A stretch of 64,000 bases of DNA from Incurvaria masculella. Its lineage: Eukaryota; Arthropoda; Insecta; Lepidoptera; Incurvariidae. The DNA lies in assembly GCA_946894095.1 (NCBI GenBank), contig OX335660.1:3043001-3107000 (forward strand), given 5' to 3'. The notes under the pieces are model-generated. The model had not been told where the DNA came from and did no database searches. It saw only the letters and a program-made list of their open reading frames with translations. Positions 11,064-21,715 of this stretch are shown one piece after another. A program made the translations under genes and the position numbers. Each line of letters begins with the position of its first letter. The stretch's first letter is position 1.

Positions 11064-11866
11064 ACTAGCAGCCCGTCCCGGCTTTGCACGGGCATAATGT
11101 CATTTAAAACAATATTATTTTGACACAATGATACACAAATAAACCATTTTTACGTAGAGTTCCTACATTGAGATATTTGAAATAAAAAAAAAACTTAGAT
11201 ATTATTATTACATGATTATTAGATATTAGAGAAATAATAAATTCAAAGTGCTATAGGGAGAACCGCGGCCTCCGAGGCACGCTCCCGCCGCCCCGGCCGG
11301 CCGGTACCGCCGCAAACATTACATCCCGCAATTTTTAAATCTATAATATCTTCGAAAATATTCATTTAAATCATATGCTGTAAAGGGCCGTATAGATCTA
11401 TATTGAATCAACAATGTATTTAAGGTATTTAATTGGATAAGGATTAATGCTGTATTGGTTAAAATCGCTTCGAAAATTAGCCATTATTTGTCGTAAAAAG
11501 TAAATGAGAAAAAAATGTTATTGTGGGATATCCATAAGAGATAGATATATACCATCGCGGAGTTTTCTGTAGACCTTTTCAATGTATACAATACTTAATA
11601 CATTATTTTGATAAATCTCGTAGGGTTCAGCCTGCGTTTGCAATGTAAGCGGAAAAAAAATATTTTTTTACGACATCACATTGGAAACCTCAAAAATAAC
11701 AGTATTTTTCCACTATTTAATGGATGTTATTTTACATATAAACCTTCCTCTTGAATCACTCTATCTATTAAAAAAAACCGCATCAAAAGTTGCGTAGTTT
11801 TAAAGATTTAAGCGAACATAGGGATATAGGGACAGAGAAAGCGACTTTTATACTATGTAGTGATGA
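11064..11866 (-). mobile_element. non-autonomous Helitron, about 0.8 kb
   Basis: On the minus strand it opens TCATCACTACATAGTA and closes with the hairpin-forming GCAAAGCCGGGACGGGCTG then CTAGT. These are the expected Helitron termini (5' TC, 3' hairpin plus CTAG next to T). No coding sequence. The sequence matches a very common lepidopteran repeat from memory, without a database check. Confidence 0.75.
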
Positions 11867-12014
11867 TGTATCCGACAATTACGGACCAAAATGATTTATT
11901 TGTTTCGTTTAGACGTTGAAACCTTCGGACCGCGATGTTAGAGAATTATAATACAATAGGAACAAAATAAAATACTTAACCGGACACAAAATGAACGGAA
12001 ATTATTTGACTTAA

Positions 12015-12598
12015 GGTGGGCCACCCCGCTCAACTCCCCATACAAACGGGGAAAGAAGATCACGCCCATATTTCTTGTCAGAGATCCCAAATTTTGCATT
12101 AAATAGCTTATTTGATCGAACTAGATGTCTGATGACCGTTGATATTGTAAAATTGTGTTTGGTTTCTAAGTTATAAGGTCCGAAAGTTCGAATTTATCGC
12201 GCGTTTTGTACAATAATTTTGGAGGTGGAATACGCAATGATGACGTAAGAACATCTTGGAAAGATTAGTCATCAGACATAGCTTATTTAATCTTTAATAA
12301 TAGCTTATTAAATTATATTCTATAAAATATAATCAAGATTTATAATCTATTTGGTTTTTGTTTGATTTTTGACTACAGCGGTCGTGGTTTACTTTCCAGC
12401 TATAAGTCGTGTTATAATTAAAATTTTCGTGAATCTTACCAAATCATACACTATGCACATTGTCTTCTTTGTGGACATTTAGCATCTTACTCATCACGGA
12501 GCCTGTCTTTTTATTTGAATCGGAGAAGGTCCTAGAGCGCAACAGCACGGTTTTGTACCGTTCCCGCGGATGAGTTAGTCCCGCCGGGTTGGGCCACC
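12015..12598 (+). mobile_element. TTAA-flanked MITE (family A), full copy
   Basis: TTAA lies at both sides (12011-12014 and 12599-12602). The ends are inverted: GGTGGGCCACCCCG against GGTGGCCCAACCCG. The TTAA duplication is the piggyBac hallmark, but the termini do not begin CCC, so the superfamily is only suggested. Three more copies are in the window and together they define the full-length form. Confidence 0.8.
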
Positions 12599-12940
12599 TT
12601 AAAGGCTGAGAATTGCCATCGAGAGGTATACTACCATACGTGTCGGCCCCGGTTGTGGATGGGTGACCCCAGATTTTACGAAACTACGCTCAGCTAGGCA
12701 CCATACGTAAAGCCCCCACATATTTTATTGAAGTAATGTGACTAATTTGTATGGGGACCATGAAAAAAACATCAGAGTTTTGATTTGAGGTTTTCGATTT
12801 TTTTGTTCTTATATTGAGTACAATAAATATGTAAATTTAAGCGTATTTCAAGAATGGAAAGACGTACCAATTTCCAGGATCAATATCAAATTTAGATATA
12901 AAGGCAAATAGTTGTATAAATTATCAGTTATATATGTTGA

Positions 12941-13228
12941 TATAACTGAACATGGATGGCTAATACCACACCCACCGTGTCATAACAAAAGCCCAGTACA
13001 CCGCTTTCCCTAAGGGATGAGGTGCCATGCCAGGACCTTCCCTTCATGACTACGGCTACATTGAAAGGGATGGAAAACGCAGACTATTTTTAATCGAGGC
13101 TTCGGCCATTTTCACATCCAATGTGATGTTACCTAGCCGAGCGATGCGGGCTTAAACCCTTCCACCTAGTAGGGGAAGAGGAACTACAGTTTTACATGGA
13201 TTCCGAGCCACGAAACACCTCACATTTT
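12941..13228 (-). mobile_element. SINE-A fragment without head
   Basis: Tail-proximal and body segments (CATGGATGGCTAATACCACA, AGGTGCCATGCCAGGACC) are present. The tRNA-like head is missing, so the copy is 5' truncated. Confidence 0.75.
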
Positions 13229-13626
13229 TTTTACTTTAACGATTACGCGTTGAGGATATTAACTTTACATTAACATCATAATAGACTGTGCGTCGCCATG
13301 TTAACGCGAACTCGCAGCAGTATAAATGGATTATGCGCACGCTGACATTATATCCACCATCAAGCCCATAATCCCGTATTTATTAGGGTCGGCAGAGCCA
13401 TCAGTGTCGCGCAGCCGTTGCGACATTTTCTCGCAGCACTCTCCGGTTAGTCCAATAGCGAATGCCGGGATGCCAGAGTTTAAGGTGATGCACTAGTTGA
13501 AACGAAAATGTTTATTAGTATGAAGTATAAGTATGAAGGGAGTAGCAACCGAAACTAGATTGTATGGGGGCGGCACGCGGTGCCACTTTGCTTACGAATT
13601 CGCTTACTACTGATTTTCTCGAGTTT
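13229..13626. other. unannotated DNA
   Basis: No gene or known repeat recognised. Confidence 0.3.
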
Positions 13627-13839
13627 AGCAGACCTATTCCTGACATTCAGTAATCAGTGAAAACCGCTCTTATAGCGATTTTCAAAGCAAGTTTTTCGGC
13701 GGATAACCTTGCTTCATGACAAAAACTATGCTCCGGAATATTTTCGTCAAGAATATCGCTTTGAAAACTGCTATAAAGGCAGTTTTAGAGACTCTGGATT
13801 CCTGATTTGTGATTACGGAATTCCAAGAATAGGCCTGCT
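13627..13839. mobile_element. 213-bp MITE with long imperfect inverted repeats
   Basis: Left arm starts AGCAGACCTATTCCTG; right arm ends CAAGAATAGGCCTGCT. The arms stay complementary into GATTTTCAAAGC / GCTTTGAAAACTGC. No open frame. Confidence 0.6.
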
Positions 13840-14093
13840 GTGCCCAGTGGCGCGACGTCTTGCAATATAATTTCAGTTCAGCTCTGTATTTGGCTTCGTC
13901 TTACAGCGGCGGTTCTTGAGACAATGTTATTTTGAAGTAAATGCCGCTTAATATTTGCAATTTGTATACACCTTGAAAATATATCTGTATTTTTAAGATC
14001 AGAGTAAGACATTTATTTTTTAAATAATGTAAGTTTGAACAGGGGAGAATATAATTTACAAGCCAATCACATTATCATTACTCACGCTAAAGC

Positions 14094-14325
14094 AGGGCAG
14101 ATTTTTCAATCCTCAGATAGTACTTATCGGATCGACAGTACAAATTCACGTTGGTCAAAAGACGGATAGTCATTGCCGGAGACTTACATCATCAATCTTA
14201 ATTATCTGACTATAATTTTACTAATAAACATATGTTTTTACTTTATCGGATGGACAAGCAGAAATGTAAATAAATCTGTCGAATAGTTATCTGGCTGTTT
14301 ATCAGACTATTGAAAAATAAGCCCT
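14094..14325. mobile_element. 232-bp MITE, copy 1
   Basis: Inverted ends AGGGCAGATTTTTCAAT and ATTGAAAAATAAGCCCT. A close sister copy is at 55975-56202. No coding sequence. Confidence 0.7.
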
Positions 14326-14748
14326 AAATGAAATGGTGCAAAGATACAATTTTTCAAAGACGGTTTTTCTCGTTTTGAGTACCGTTTCCGCCTTGAGGGG
14401 AAGAACGCGTATCCAAAGGGCAAACATTTTAATATCTGACTCGACCCAACCCTTTGAATGCAACCACAAAAGGGATTATCCGACGGGATATGGCACAAAA
14501 GTCCAACCGTGTAATTGAAACAGGAGAATGTAAGTTTGAAATCAGGAAACGATGCATAAAATAGGTCACTGCTGCTTTAATTAAACATTTAAAAACGGAT
14601 ACTACATCAATTGAAGTTAAAGGAGCCACAACTAAAAAAAACTAAATTACTAACAAACAATAACTGTAAAAAAAATATACAATTTTGTATCAATAATGAC
14701 GAGGGCTCTGTACACCCGAACTGTAGTAAAGCATTATTTAATTTTAGG

Positions 14749-15153
14749 TTTTTTTTTATGCGACCTGACATGGATGGCTAATACCACACAACTAGCGTTA
14801 TGATATTAGCCCAATACACCACATTCCCGAAGGAATTTGGTGCCATGCCAGGACCTTCCCTTTATGAGCACGGCTACATTGAACTGGATGGAAAACACGG
14901 ACAATTTTTCATTGCCGCTTCGACCATCTTTTCATCCAATGCGATGGTACCAACCCGGGCGGGCTTAAACCCTACCACCTAGTAGGGGAAGGGGACCTAC
15001 AGTTTTACATGGATTCCGAACCATGGAGCAGCTCGCATTCGTAACGAAATGCACTTATCGAACTCTGAAAGAGAAAGACAGTGGTGCAAGTTGGTATTGA
15101 ACTCGGGCCTCTGGTACGCTAGGCCAGTCCCCGCGCCACTAGGCTACGAGCCG
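14749..15153 (-). mobile_element. SINE-A copy, nearly full length
   Basis: tRNA-like head at the right end (A-box-like TAGCCTAGTGGCG near 15141 on the minus strand), long body, T-run at 14749-14758 representing the A-rich 3' tail. It differs from the copy at 17.0 kb at only about nine positions over 400 bp by eye, so both are young or were copied from one source. Confidence 0.85.
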
Positions 15154-15919
15154 CTCATCGGTGTTGGTCAGAATCTCATACAGGAATCTTATTCATACAT
15201 TATAACAGAGGTAGCTCTCAAACCATTGTACTCTTAATTTTCTATAGGTGGTAGCATTTAAAGGGTTTATATTATATCGTTTTTTTTAGCTTTACGTTTT
15301 TAAGGTTTTGTAGTTTGACTCTTTGTTTACAGGTCACTGTAGTAGTTTATGACAGAAACAATAGTAATAATTCTGGATCTACCACTAGACTCATCATAAG
15401 GATCAAATCGTACAAAAGGTTTTACAAAATGTTCTTGTTGTCACTGGAGTAGTGCATCGCTTTAAGTTTCTTGCTTGCGGTGACACTGGGTGCGGCTAGA
15501 TTCGGCTGCATTATCAGAGCCTAGAGCACCTTATACATTAGTACTCATTGAGACAAATCGAATGAGCACAAACTAGAAGGATTCATAACTCATCACATTT
15601 GATTTTTTCTGAAATTTTGTACGTGAGGTCCACCTGCTGAGAGCAACGTCTGAACGTTTTGATTTTTTCGATAATTTAACAATGATATATCCATAATATA
15701 GGCCCTTAAACATTTTGATATAAATCTTAAGAGGTTTATATATCATGGATATCAGATAAGTTATCAGAACATTTAAAACGTACTGAACAGAACGTTCAGA
15801 AATATATTTCTAAACTCAACTGAGGAAAGAGGCACGAGCAATTGTATGGAACTCGATAATCTCATTATCTTCTTAATCATCAGAGCCTGGACACCACTCA
15901 AAACCAGAATACTCTTCGA
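15154..15919. other. unannotated AT-rich DNA
   Basis: No gene seen. 15690-15740 contains a short inverted pair around ATATATCCATAATATA / TATATATCATGGATAT. Confidence 0.3.
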
Positions 15920-16680
15920 GAAATGTCAAAGCGAGGACTTGACTCGCACGCCAGAGTTCTGGGTTTAAATCCCTGCCCTGTTCATGCACCACATTGTTTC
16001 TCTTTCTGAGTTGGATAAGTGAATTTTGTCACGACTGCGAGCTGATCCATGGTTCGGAATCCATATAAAAGTGTAGGTCCCCTTCCGCTCCTAGGTGGTA
16101 GGGTAAGCCCGTTCGGGTTGGTACCATGTCATGGGATGAAATGGTGGGAAAAAGCGGCAATTGGCAATTCAAAATTTGTCAGTTTTTCGTGTGGCCGTGC
16201 TCATTAAGGTGGCCCAACCCAGCGGGACTAGCTAAAAGTAAACCAGGACCACTGTCAAAAATCTAACAAAAACTAAATTGAATATACATTATCATGAAAC
16301 AAGCTATGTCTGATGACTAATCTTTTTAAGATATATAGATTTTATCGTTGAGTAATCCACCTCCAAAGTTATTGTATAAAACACGCGAAAAAATCGAACA
16401 TTCAGACCTTATAACTTAAAAACCAAACACAATTGTACAATGCCAACGGTCATCAGACATCTAGTTCGATCAAATGCAGCTATTTTGAGCACATTTTTGG
16501 ATATCTGACAAAAAATATGGGTGTGATCTTATTTCCCCGTTTCTATAGGGAGTTGATCGGGATGGCCCACCGGACGGTCCTGGCATGGCATCTAATTCCT
16601 TCGGTTATGCGGTGTGCTCGGCTAATATCATGACTTTGGGTGTGGTTTTAGCTATCCATGTCCAGTTATATAAAAAAGTG
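15920..16680 (+). mobile_element. SINE-A copy split by a TTAA MITE
   Basis: Plus-strand SINE with a decayed head containing GGGTTTAAATCCC near 15962. The body is interrupted at GTGCTCATTAA (16207) and resumes at GGACGGTCCTGGCATGGC (16572). It ends CATGTCCAGTTATATAAAAAA. Confidence 0.8.
16208..16571 (-). mobile_element. TTAA-flanked MITE (family A), internally deleted
   Basis: Left TTAA at 16204-16207, then GGTGGCCCAACCCAGCGGGA. About 190 bp present in full copies is missing just inside this end. The right terminus (ATGGCCCACC) abuts the SINE directly and the second TTAA has been lost. Confidence 0.75.
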
Positions 16681-17041
16681 CGTGTGGATGTGTGTAGACG
16701 GACGTGGCTGAGTGTGCATGTCGTAGAATTGTATCGGTTTCTATATTCCCATGACGCAAGAGTGCGCCAGCCAGCCTAGCATAGTAATTTATTATAGTTT
16801 TGAAGGGTGATACGTGATCGAGTGGAGGGAAACTAAGTTTTGATTGGATTAAGAGTTTCGTGTTACGACGTGGTGTTAGCCCTTCGCCTGCCTCGGTGTA
16901 TCTTTCCACGACAAATGGTTACATAAGTCACACAACTCGATCAACGCATTGGCTGGTTGCAAGCTGGACGTTTGGTAACGACTGGACAACAATATAAATT
17001 TAATTTTATTTTACAATCCGCAGATCTAAATCAACAATAGA

Positions 17042-17445
17042 TTTTTTTTATGCGACCTGACATGGATGGCTAATACCACACAACTACCGTTATGATATTA
17101 GCTCAATACACCACATTCCCGAAGGAATTAGGTGCCATGCCAGGACCTTCCCTTTATGAGCACGGCTACATTGAACTGGATGGAAAACACGGACAATTTT
17201 TCATTGCCGCTTCGACCATCTTTTCATCCAATGCGATGGTACCAACCCGGGCGGGCTTAAACCCTACCACCTAGTAGGGGAAGGGGACCTACAGTTTTAC
17301 ATGGATTCCGAACCATAGAGCAGCTCGCATTCGTGACGAAATGCATTTATCGAACCCTGAAAGAGAAAGACAGTGGTGCAAGTTGGTATTGAACCCGGGC
17401 CTCTGGTACGCTAGGCTAGTCCCCGCGCCACTAGGCTACGAGCCG
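17042..17445 (-). mobile_element. SINE-A copy, nearly full length
   Basis: Head at 17380-17445 (minus strand), body and A-rich tail all present. About 98% identical by eye to 14749-15153. Confidence 0.85.
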
Positions 17446-17624
17446 AGGTTAAGATCAATTACTACATTGCGTAAATTCAAAGTTTTCTTATGGTCTCATG
17501 GCTACCCTAATGATAAATCACAATGTTCAACGTTCAGCCATTTCGTTTAGCATCCTTTAGTCATTCAATTGAATGTATGTGGGTCTACTTGGCGCTGACA
17601 GACATACATAGCATGTCTATCAAC

Positions 17625-17727
17625 GGGTTCCGTACCCAAAGCCCTGTGACAGGCGGACGGGCGGCCAGCGGAGGCTTAGTAATAGGGATCCGTTTGACAC
17701 CCTTTGGGTACGGAACCCTAAAAATAT
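17625..17727 (+). repeat. R repeat, terminal fragment
   Basis: Contains the GGCGGACGGGCGG tract, the GCGGAGGCTTAGTAATAGGG block and the GGGTACGGAACCCTAAAAA end. An inner part is deleted after GGGTTCCGTACCCAAAG. Confidence 0.75.
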
Positions 17728-18289
17728 AATAGTTTTTGCATAGAAGTGTTTTTATAGTATGTCACTCAATTACAGATGGCACTGCATCTATAGATGCCGA
17801 GCTAAGCTCGGTTGCCCAGGTAAGAAGATAATTAGTAACGAAATTACATACATGTATACATCAATGACAGAGTAAGAACACTTTTTACACATGAATCTAC
17901 AAAACATAACATCAGATAAAAAAAATAAAAAACAAAAACAAGGAACAACCACAACAGGTCACAATATGGAAAATAGATGTAAAGAAAATTTTCAGCATAG
18001 AACATAGAACTGTAAGTGAAATTAACATAATATTGGTTTTCTCAACATGACATGAACTCACCAAGCTGTTTTCTAACACAGTTTTCAAAATATGTTAAAG
18101 TAGCTCGGTGGTGAAGACATTTTACAAACAGCCTAATATTCAAATATATTTGACGCAAATGCAGACGAAACTGTATCCTGGTATTTGATATACAAGGATA
18201 TCATTTCAAAAGGTAGCGTGTCCCGGGTTTGCTAGGTATTAGAGGAAGGAAGTCACTGCGTTAATTGCTTTTATAATTAAGTAAGTTGA
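17728..18289. other. unannotated DNA
   Basis: No gene. 17795-17822 has a small palindrome (CCGAGCTAAGCTCGG), which may be the end of another dispersed repeat. Confidence 0.3.
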
Positions 18290-18532
18290 GTCAGCCTCTG
18301 TATCCCAGTGGTGGGACGCCTTGCTGTGGTAATATCGAGGTGAAGCTCATCCGGGCGCGGCCGGGTTCCGGATGGGTGACCGTTTTCGACCGTGAGGCTA
18401 GCCGTTGTTCGGATTTCACGGTATTTTCCTTACTTACTGGCGGTGATTTTAAGCCCGGGTTGGCACAATCACATTGAATGAAAGATAGTCTAAGCGGTAC
18501 TAAAATTGTACGTGTTTTCTATTCAGTTTGAT
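18290..18532 (+). mobile_element. SINE with a 5S-rRNA-like head joined to the SINE-A body
   Basis: 18338-18382 resembles the 3' half of 5S rRNA, including an AAGC A-box-like word, GGGCGCGG and the C-box GGATGGGTGACCG. It runs into the same body as the tRNA-headed copies (TAAGCCCGGGTTGGCAC). The body is truncated near GTTTGAT. The copy at 53.7 kb shares the junction sequence after the 5S-like part. Confidence 0.65.
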
Positions 18533-18640
18533 TAAAGAAGGATTTTTTTTTAAATCTATTTATTTTGTTGGGACTTTACCCGCTTAGCAATTATGTCAGA
18601 CCCATAGTGCCTTTATATATTATTGCCATAATACTACAGT

Positions 18641-18868
18641 TTAATTAGAGTTTCTAAGGGTCAATGATTGCTTGAAGAAATGAATAAGCTCTCGGAATTC
18701 TCCAGAGTTGGGTTTTTCGAGGGCTTCGTGTAACCTAAAAAACAAGTTAATTCTATAGGTGCATAACATTCTCATAACATTGGCTCTCAATGTTTCATTT
18801 CTCGTACACTATATCAATACATGAAATTGATCCTCCGGTCTGTCACATGCAGTACAGTTGGGAGAGTA
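18641..18868 (-). pseudogene. C-terminal fragment of LINE ORF2 with a CCHC-like knuckle
   Basis: The minus strand reads YSPNCTACDRPEDQFHVLI, an internal TAG, then CTRNETLR and on to KQSLTLRNSN and a TAA stop. The C..C......H....C spacing is the zinc knuckle found near the C terminus of R1/I/Jockey-type LINE proteins. The internal stop and the loss of everything upstream show it is dead. Confidence 0.6.
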
Positions 18869-19084
18869 CAATTTTTTTTAAATTAAATGACTGAGACTAT
18901 TTAATGGGTCTTAATCTCAATCCAATTTTTATTACTTCTCTAGTGAGATCTTTGTTACCAAACCAAGGAATTTCAGGTGGTTCAGTCCGTAAGGTCTTGT
19001 ACCAAATAACCTTTTCCACCGACCTTTTAACAAAGTATTATTTCCATGTAGGAAAGGAAGGATCCTGGTACGGCACCTAGTACC

Positions 19085-19425
19085 CATGTGGTTTTTTAGG
19101 CCGGAGCACCCTCCGCAGAGAATCAGAGCACCCCCTTGTGGTTGACATTAGGCTTTTGAGAACGAACCGTTTTTCAAAATCATTTCTCTGCCGCACCACC
19201 AGGACATGGAACTGTCTGCCGGCGGGTGCCTTTCCTCATACCTATAACCTGGGAGCCTTCAAGCGTAATTGGAACAAGCTCGATAGCTCAGCGATAGTCC
19301 GCAAATCCGCTGGCATGGCGCCTCGCTGAGCGTGGTTTCGCAAGGCGAGGAATTTTTGGCGTTTCTGAGCACCTTTGGTCCTCAGCACAACCACCCATGA
19401 CGGTTTTTCATAAAGAAACATATAA
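19085..19425 (+). pseudogene. LINE ORF2 C-terminal fragment and tail
   Basis: Encodes VDIRLLRTNRFSKSFLCRTT, then WNCLPAGAFPHTYNLGAFKR and a stop at 19327-19329. The basic/aromatic pattern ending YNLxxFKxNxNK is the last conserved block of Jockey-superfamily LINE proteins. Related fragments lie at 35.6 kb and 63.2 kb, each 5' truncated at about the same place. Confidence 0.65.
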
Positions 19426-19514
19426 ATACAACAGTATTACAGTTCATCATACATCATCATCATACACAGTTCATCTGTCTCTATAACTGCTACTCGCACT
19501 ACTGCTCACGATAC

Positions 19515-19600
19515 CCAAAGGTGGACTGGCAGAGAATGCCCCTGGCATTAAGTTGTACCTTTTGCCCGAATTTTGAGTGCAATAAACATATTTATTTATA
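19515..19600 (+). mobile_element. LINE 3'-end fragment
   Basis: GGTGGACTGGCAGAGAATGC, then AATAAACATATTTATTTATA. This matches a 3' untranslated block shared in part with 39.2, 48.45 and 49.76 kb. Confidence 0.5.
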
Positions 19601-19647
19601 TATACTTTTTCGTACTAAGCAGGTACGTCGCTTATTCCAAGGAATGT

Positions 19648-19757
19648 GATATGTATGCATCTATAATAGACCGTGAAGCAAGGAGACATTAATTGAAGAA
19701 ACCGCCCAGTAAAGTCTTCTTGCTTCACGGTCGATTATACATACATACATATCACAT
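19648..19757. repeat. 110-bp imperfect hairpin
   Basis: Arms GTGATATGTATGCATCTATA / TATACATACATACATATCAC and CCGTGAAGCAAG / CTTGCTTCACGG. The preceding CTTTTTCGTACTAAGCA block recurs at 50567 and the CTTGCTTCACGG arm at 50902, so it belongs to a dispersed family. Confidence 0.6.
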
Positions 19758-20049
19758 TTAGAGCATACAGCAATAGAAATATCAAGTAAACCTATTTTGA
19801 GAGACATAATCTTTACATTAACGGTAAAGATACCACGACGCACGATAAGCACACGAAATTATATAAAATTAAACGTTTTGATCAAGGCACGCTGAACAAA
19901 CTCCTCCAAACGGTAATCTACTTGCATACACGCATAACCGCCGCCTGAAAATTACAACTCATGTAACGATATTACGAGCCGAACCTTGCCGAGGTTACGG
20001 AGCATCGAGTATGGAACGAGGGAAGTGGGCATGAACTAGTGATAATATT

Positions 20050-20400
20050 GTTTTTTAACCGACTTCAAAAAGGACTGTTTTTTTTCAGAACTTTCGCCTG
20101 GGTGAACCGATTTTGATGATTATTATTTTGGAAAGCTGGTGCTTCCCGTGTGGTCCCATTTAAATTTGGTTCTGTTCTGACAACGATATCCATGAGAAAA
20201 TTACAAAAAAACACCGACTTCAAAGAAAAGACACTAAAAAGTAAACAAATTATTGACATTTTCGTAGTTACGATTATTGTTATTTTTTGAGTCGATGTCA
20301 GCCAAGATAGCCAAGGTTATTTTGACTGGTGCAGCGCGTGCCCGGCTGACGCAGACTAAAAAAATGGCAATATTTTTTTTAAAGTTTAAACTATTATACA
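20050..20400. repeat. dispersed ACCGACTTCAAAAA repeat
   Basis: TTTAACCGACTTCAAAAAGG and GAACCGATTTTGATGAT are shared with 8.2, 39.8-40.0 and 55.2 kb. 20292-20345 matches the complement of 8098-8150. Non-coding, unclassified. Confidence 0.5.
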
Positions 20401-21275
20401 GTATATGACCGTAAAAGGTTTTATAAAATTCTTTTAAAAAAAAAGTTTGTAAACACCTATTTACAAGCTTTTTACTAGGTTTTCAAGCCGGCGTTTAGAA
20501 ACTATAAATGATTTAGACTTTTCTTTGTACAAGACCACATATTTATCTAGTAAACAAGCGTAAAAAATATATTAATTCACTTTAAAAAGTAGATTTTACA
20601 GGTCAAAAACCTTAATTTCGGTTCGTCGCACTCGATTTTCACGCGCATATAGTAATTAAACCTAACGCTAACTCAATGATTCCGGAGATCGCTATTATCT
20701 TTTGTTGGCTGAACGCTGGAGTCCATTGGAGCCTTCATTTCTTAATGAATGACTGGGTATCCTGAATAACTATATTTTAACTTATGTGATGTATCTATTA
20801 TATAATATACTTGTGTGTCTTTTGCTGGTTGAATATGCAGTTAATTAGGATCAGAATATTACTATAAATAATATGTATGTACAACATTTTGAAGCCTTAT
20901 AAATAGAGTAAAAAAATAAAATAAAATAAAATTATATGAGCCTAAACCACTAGCAAACAGACGCCTCACAAAAATAACATGTTATTTTGCAGGACAGGAC
21001 AGGAAGGTTGCGTTGGACGTACGGTGTATCCACGTACATCCAGCGAGTCCCAGGTGCGTCCGGGATGTGACGTGAATACAGCGCCGAGTGGGCGCAGGGG
21101 ATATGTGCTTATTTTCTGTATTTCCTAACGTGAGGGAAGCCCTGACAGGGGTAGGCTCCGACTTTGGAAACGGGATTGTATGCCCATGCTTTCATTAAAA
21201 TTTCGTGAATGTAAAGTAGTTTGCTGTTCTGCTAAGCCACAATTCGTGATTGATGAGCATACCAGTCTTAAATAA
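20401..21275. other. unannotated DNA
   Basis: Mostly AT-rich. 20993-21053 is a 61-bp block between an AG and a GT that could be mistaken for an exon. No protein family is recognisable. Confidence 0.3.
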
Positions 21276-21593
21276 TCGGCCAAGTACAAGTCAGATTCGC
21301 ACACGAAGGGTTCCGTACCATTTTACGAGATTTGACCCAAAGGAATAACGTTTCTTGTATGGTAGCCCTTTCAATTTTTATTTGTAGCTTATTCTTCTAT
21401 TTCGTTTCTTATACTTTCTTCTATTTGTCCTTATAACAACAACAGAAATACATACTCTGTAAAAAATCAGCTGTCCATAATAAGTATGGTTCATGATATA
21501 CAGGCCCGAGACAGACGGACGGACGCACGGACGGACGAGCAGCGGAGGCTTAGTAATAGGGCGGAACCCTTTGGGTACGGAACCCTAAAAACT
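21276..21593 (+). repeat. R repeat, full copy
   Basis: From GGCCAAGTACAAGTCAGATT through a degenerate (GGAC)n tract to GGGTACGGAACCCTAAAAA. It ends about 120 bp before the mariner element. Confidence 0.8.
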
Positions 21594-21715
21594 ATGTCGA
21601 CAAGTGATAAAGCAAAGTCACTAAATACAAAAATAAATCATGGAAGGCACTCCACATGCACTTTGTGTAATTCGTTTGTCAATTTAAAAAAGTTAACTAT
21701 CTTTCCAGAACTAAT

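Noticed and set aside
14800..14982. Repeated 60-residue frame starting MILAQYTTFPKE (also at 17092 and 37828)
   Set aside because: It is the antisense of the SINE-A body. Repetition reflects SINE copies, not a protein family.
20993..21053. Exon between AG at 20992 and GT at 21054
   Set aside because: All three frames are open for only 20 codons, no family is recognisable and the donor is weak.
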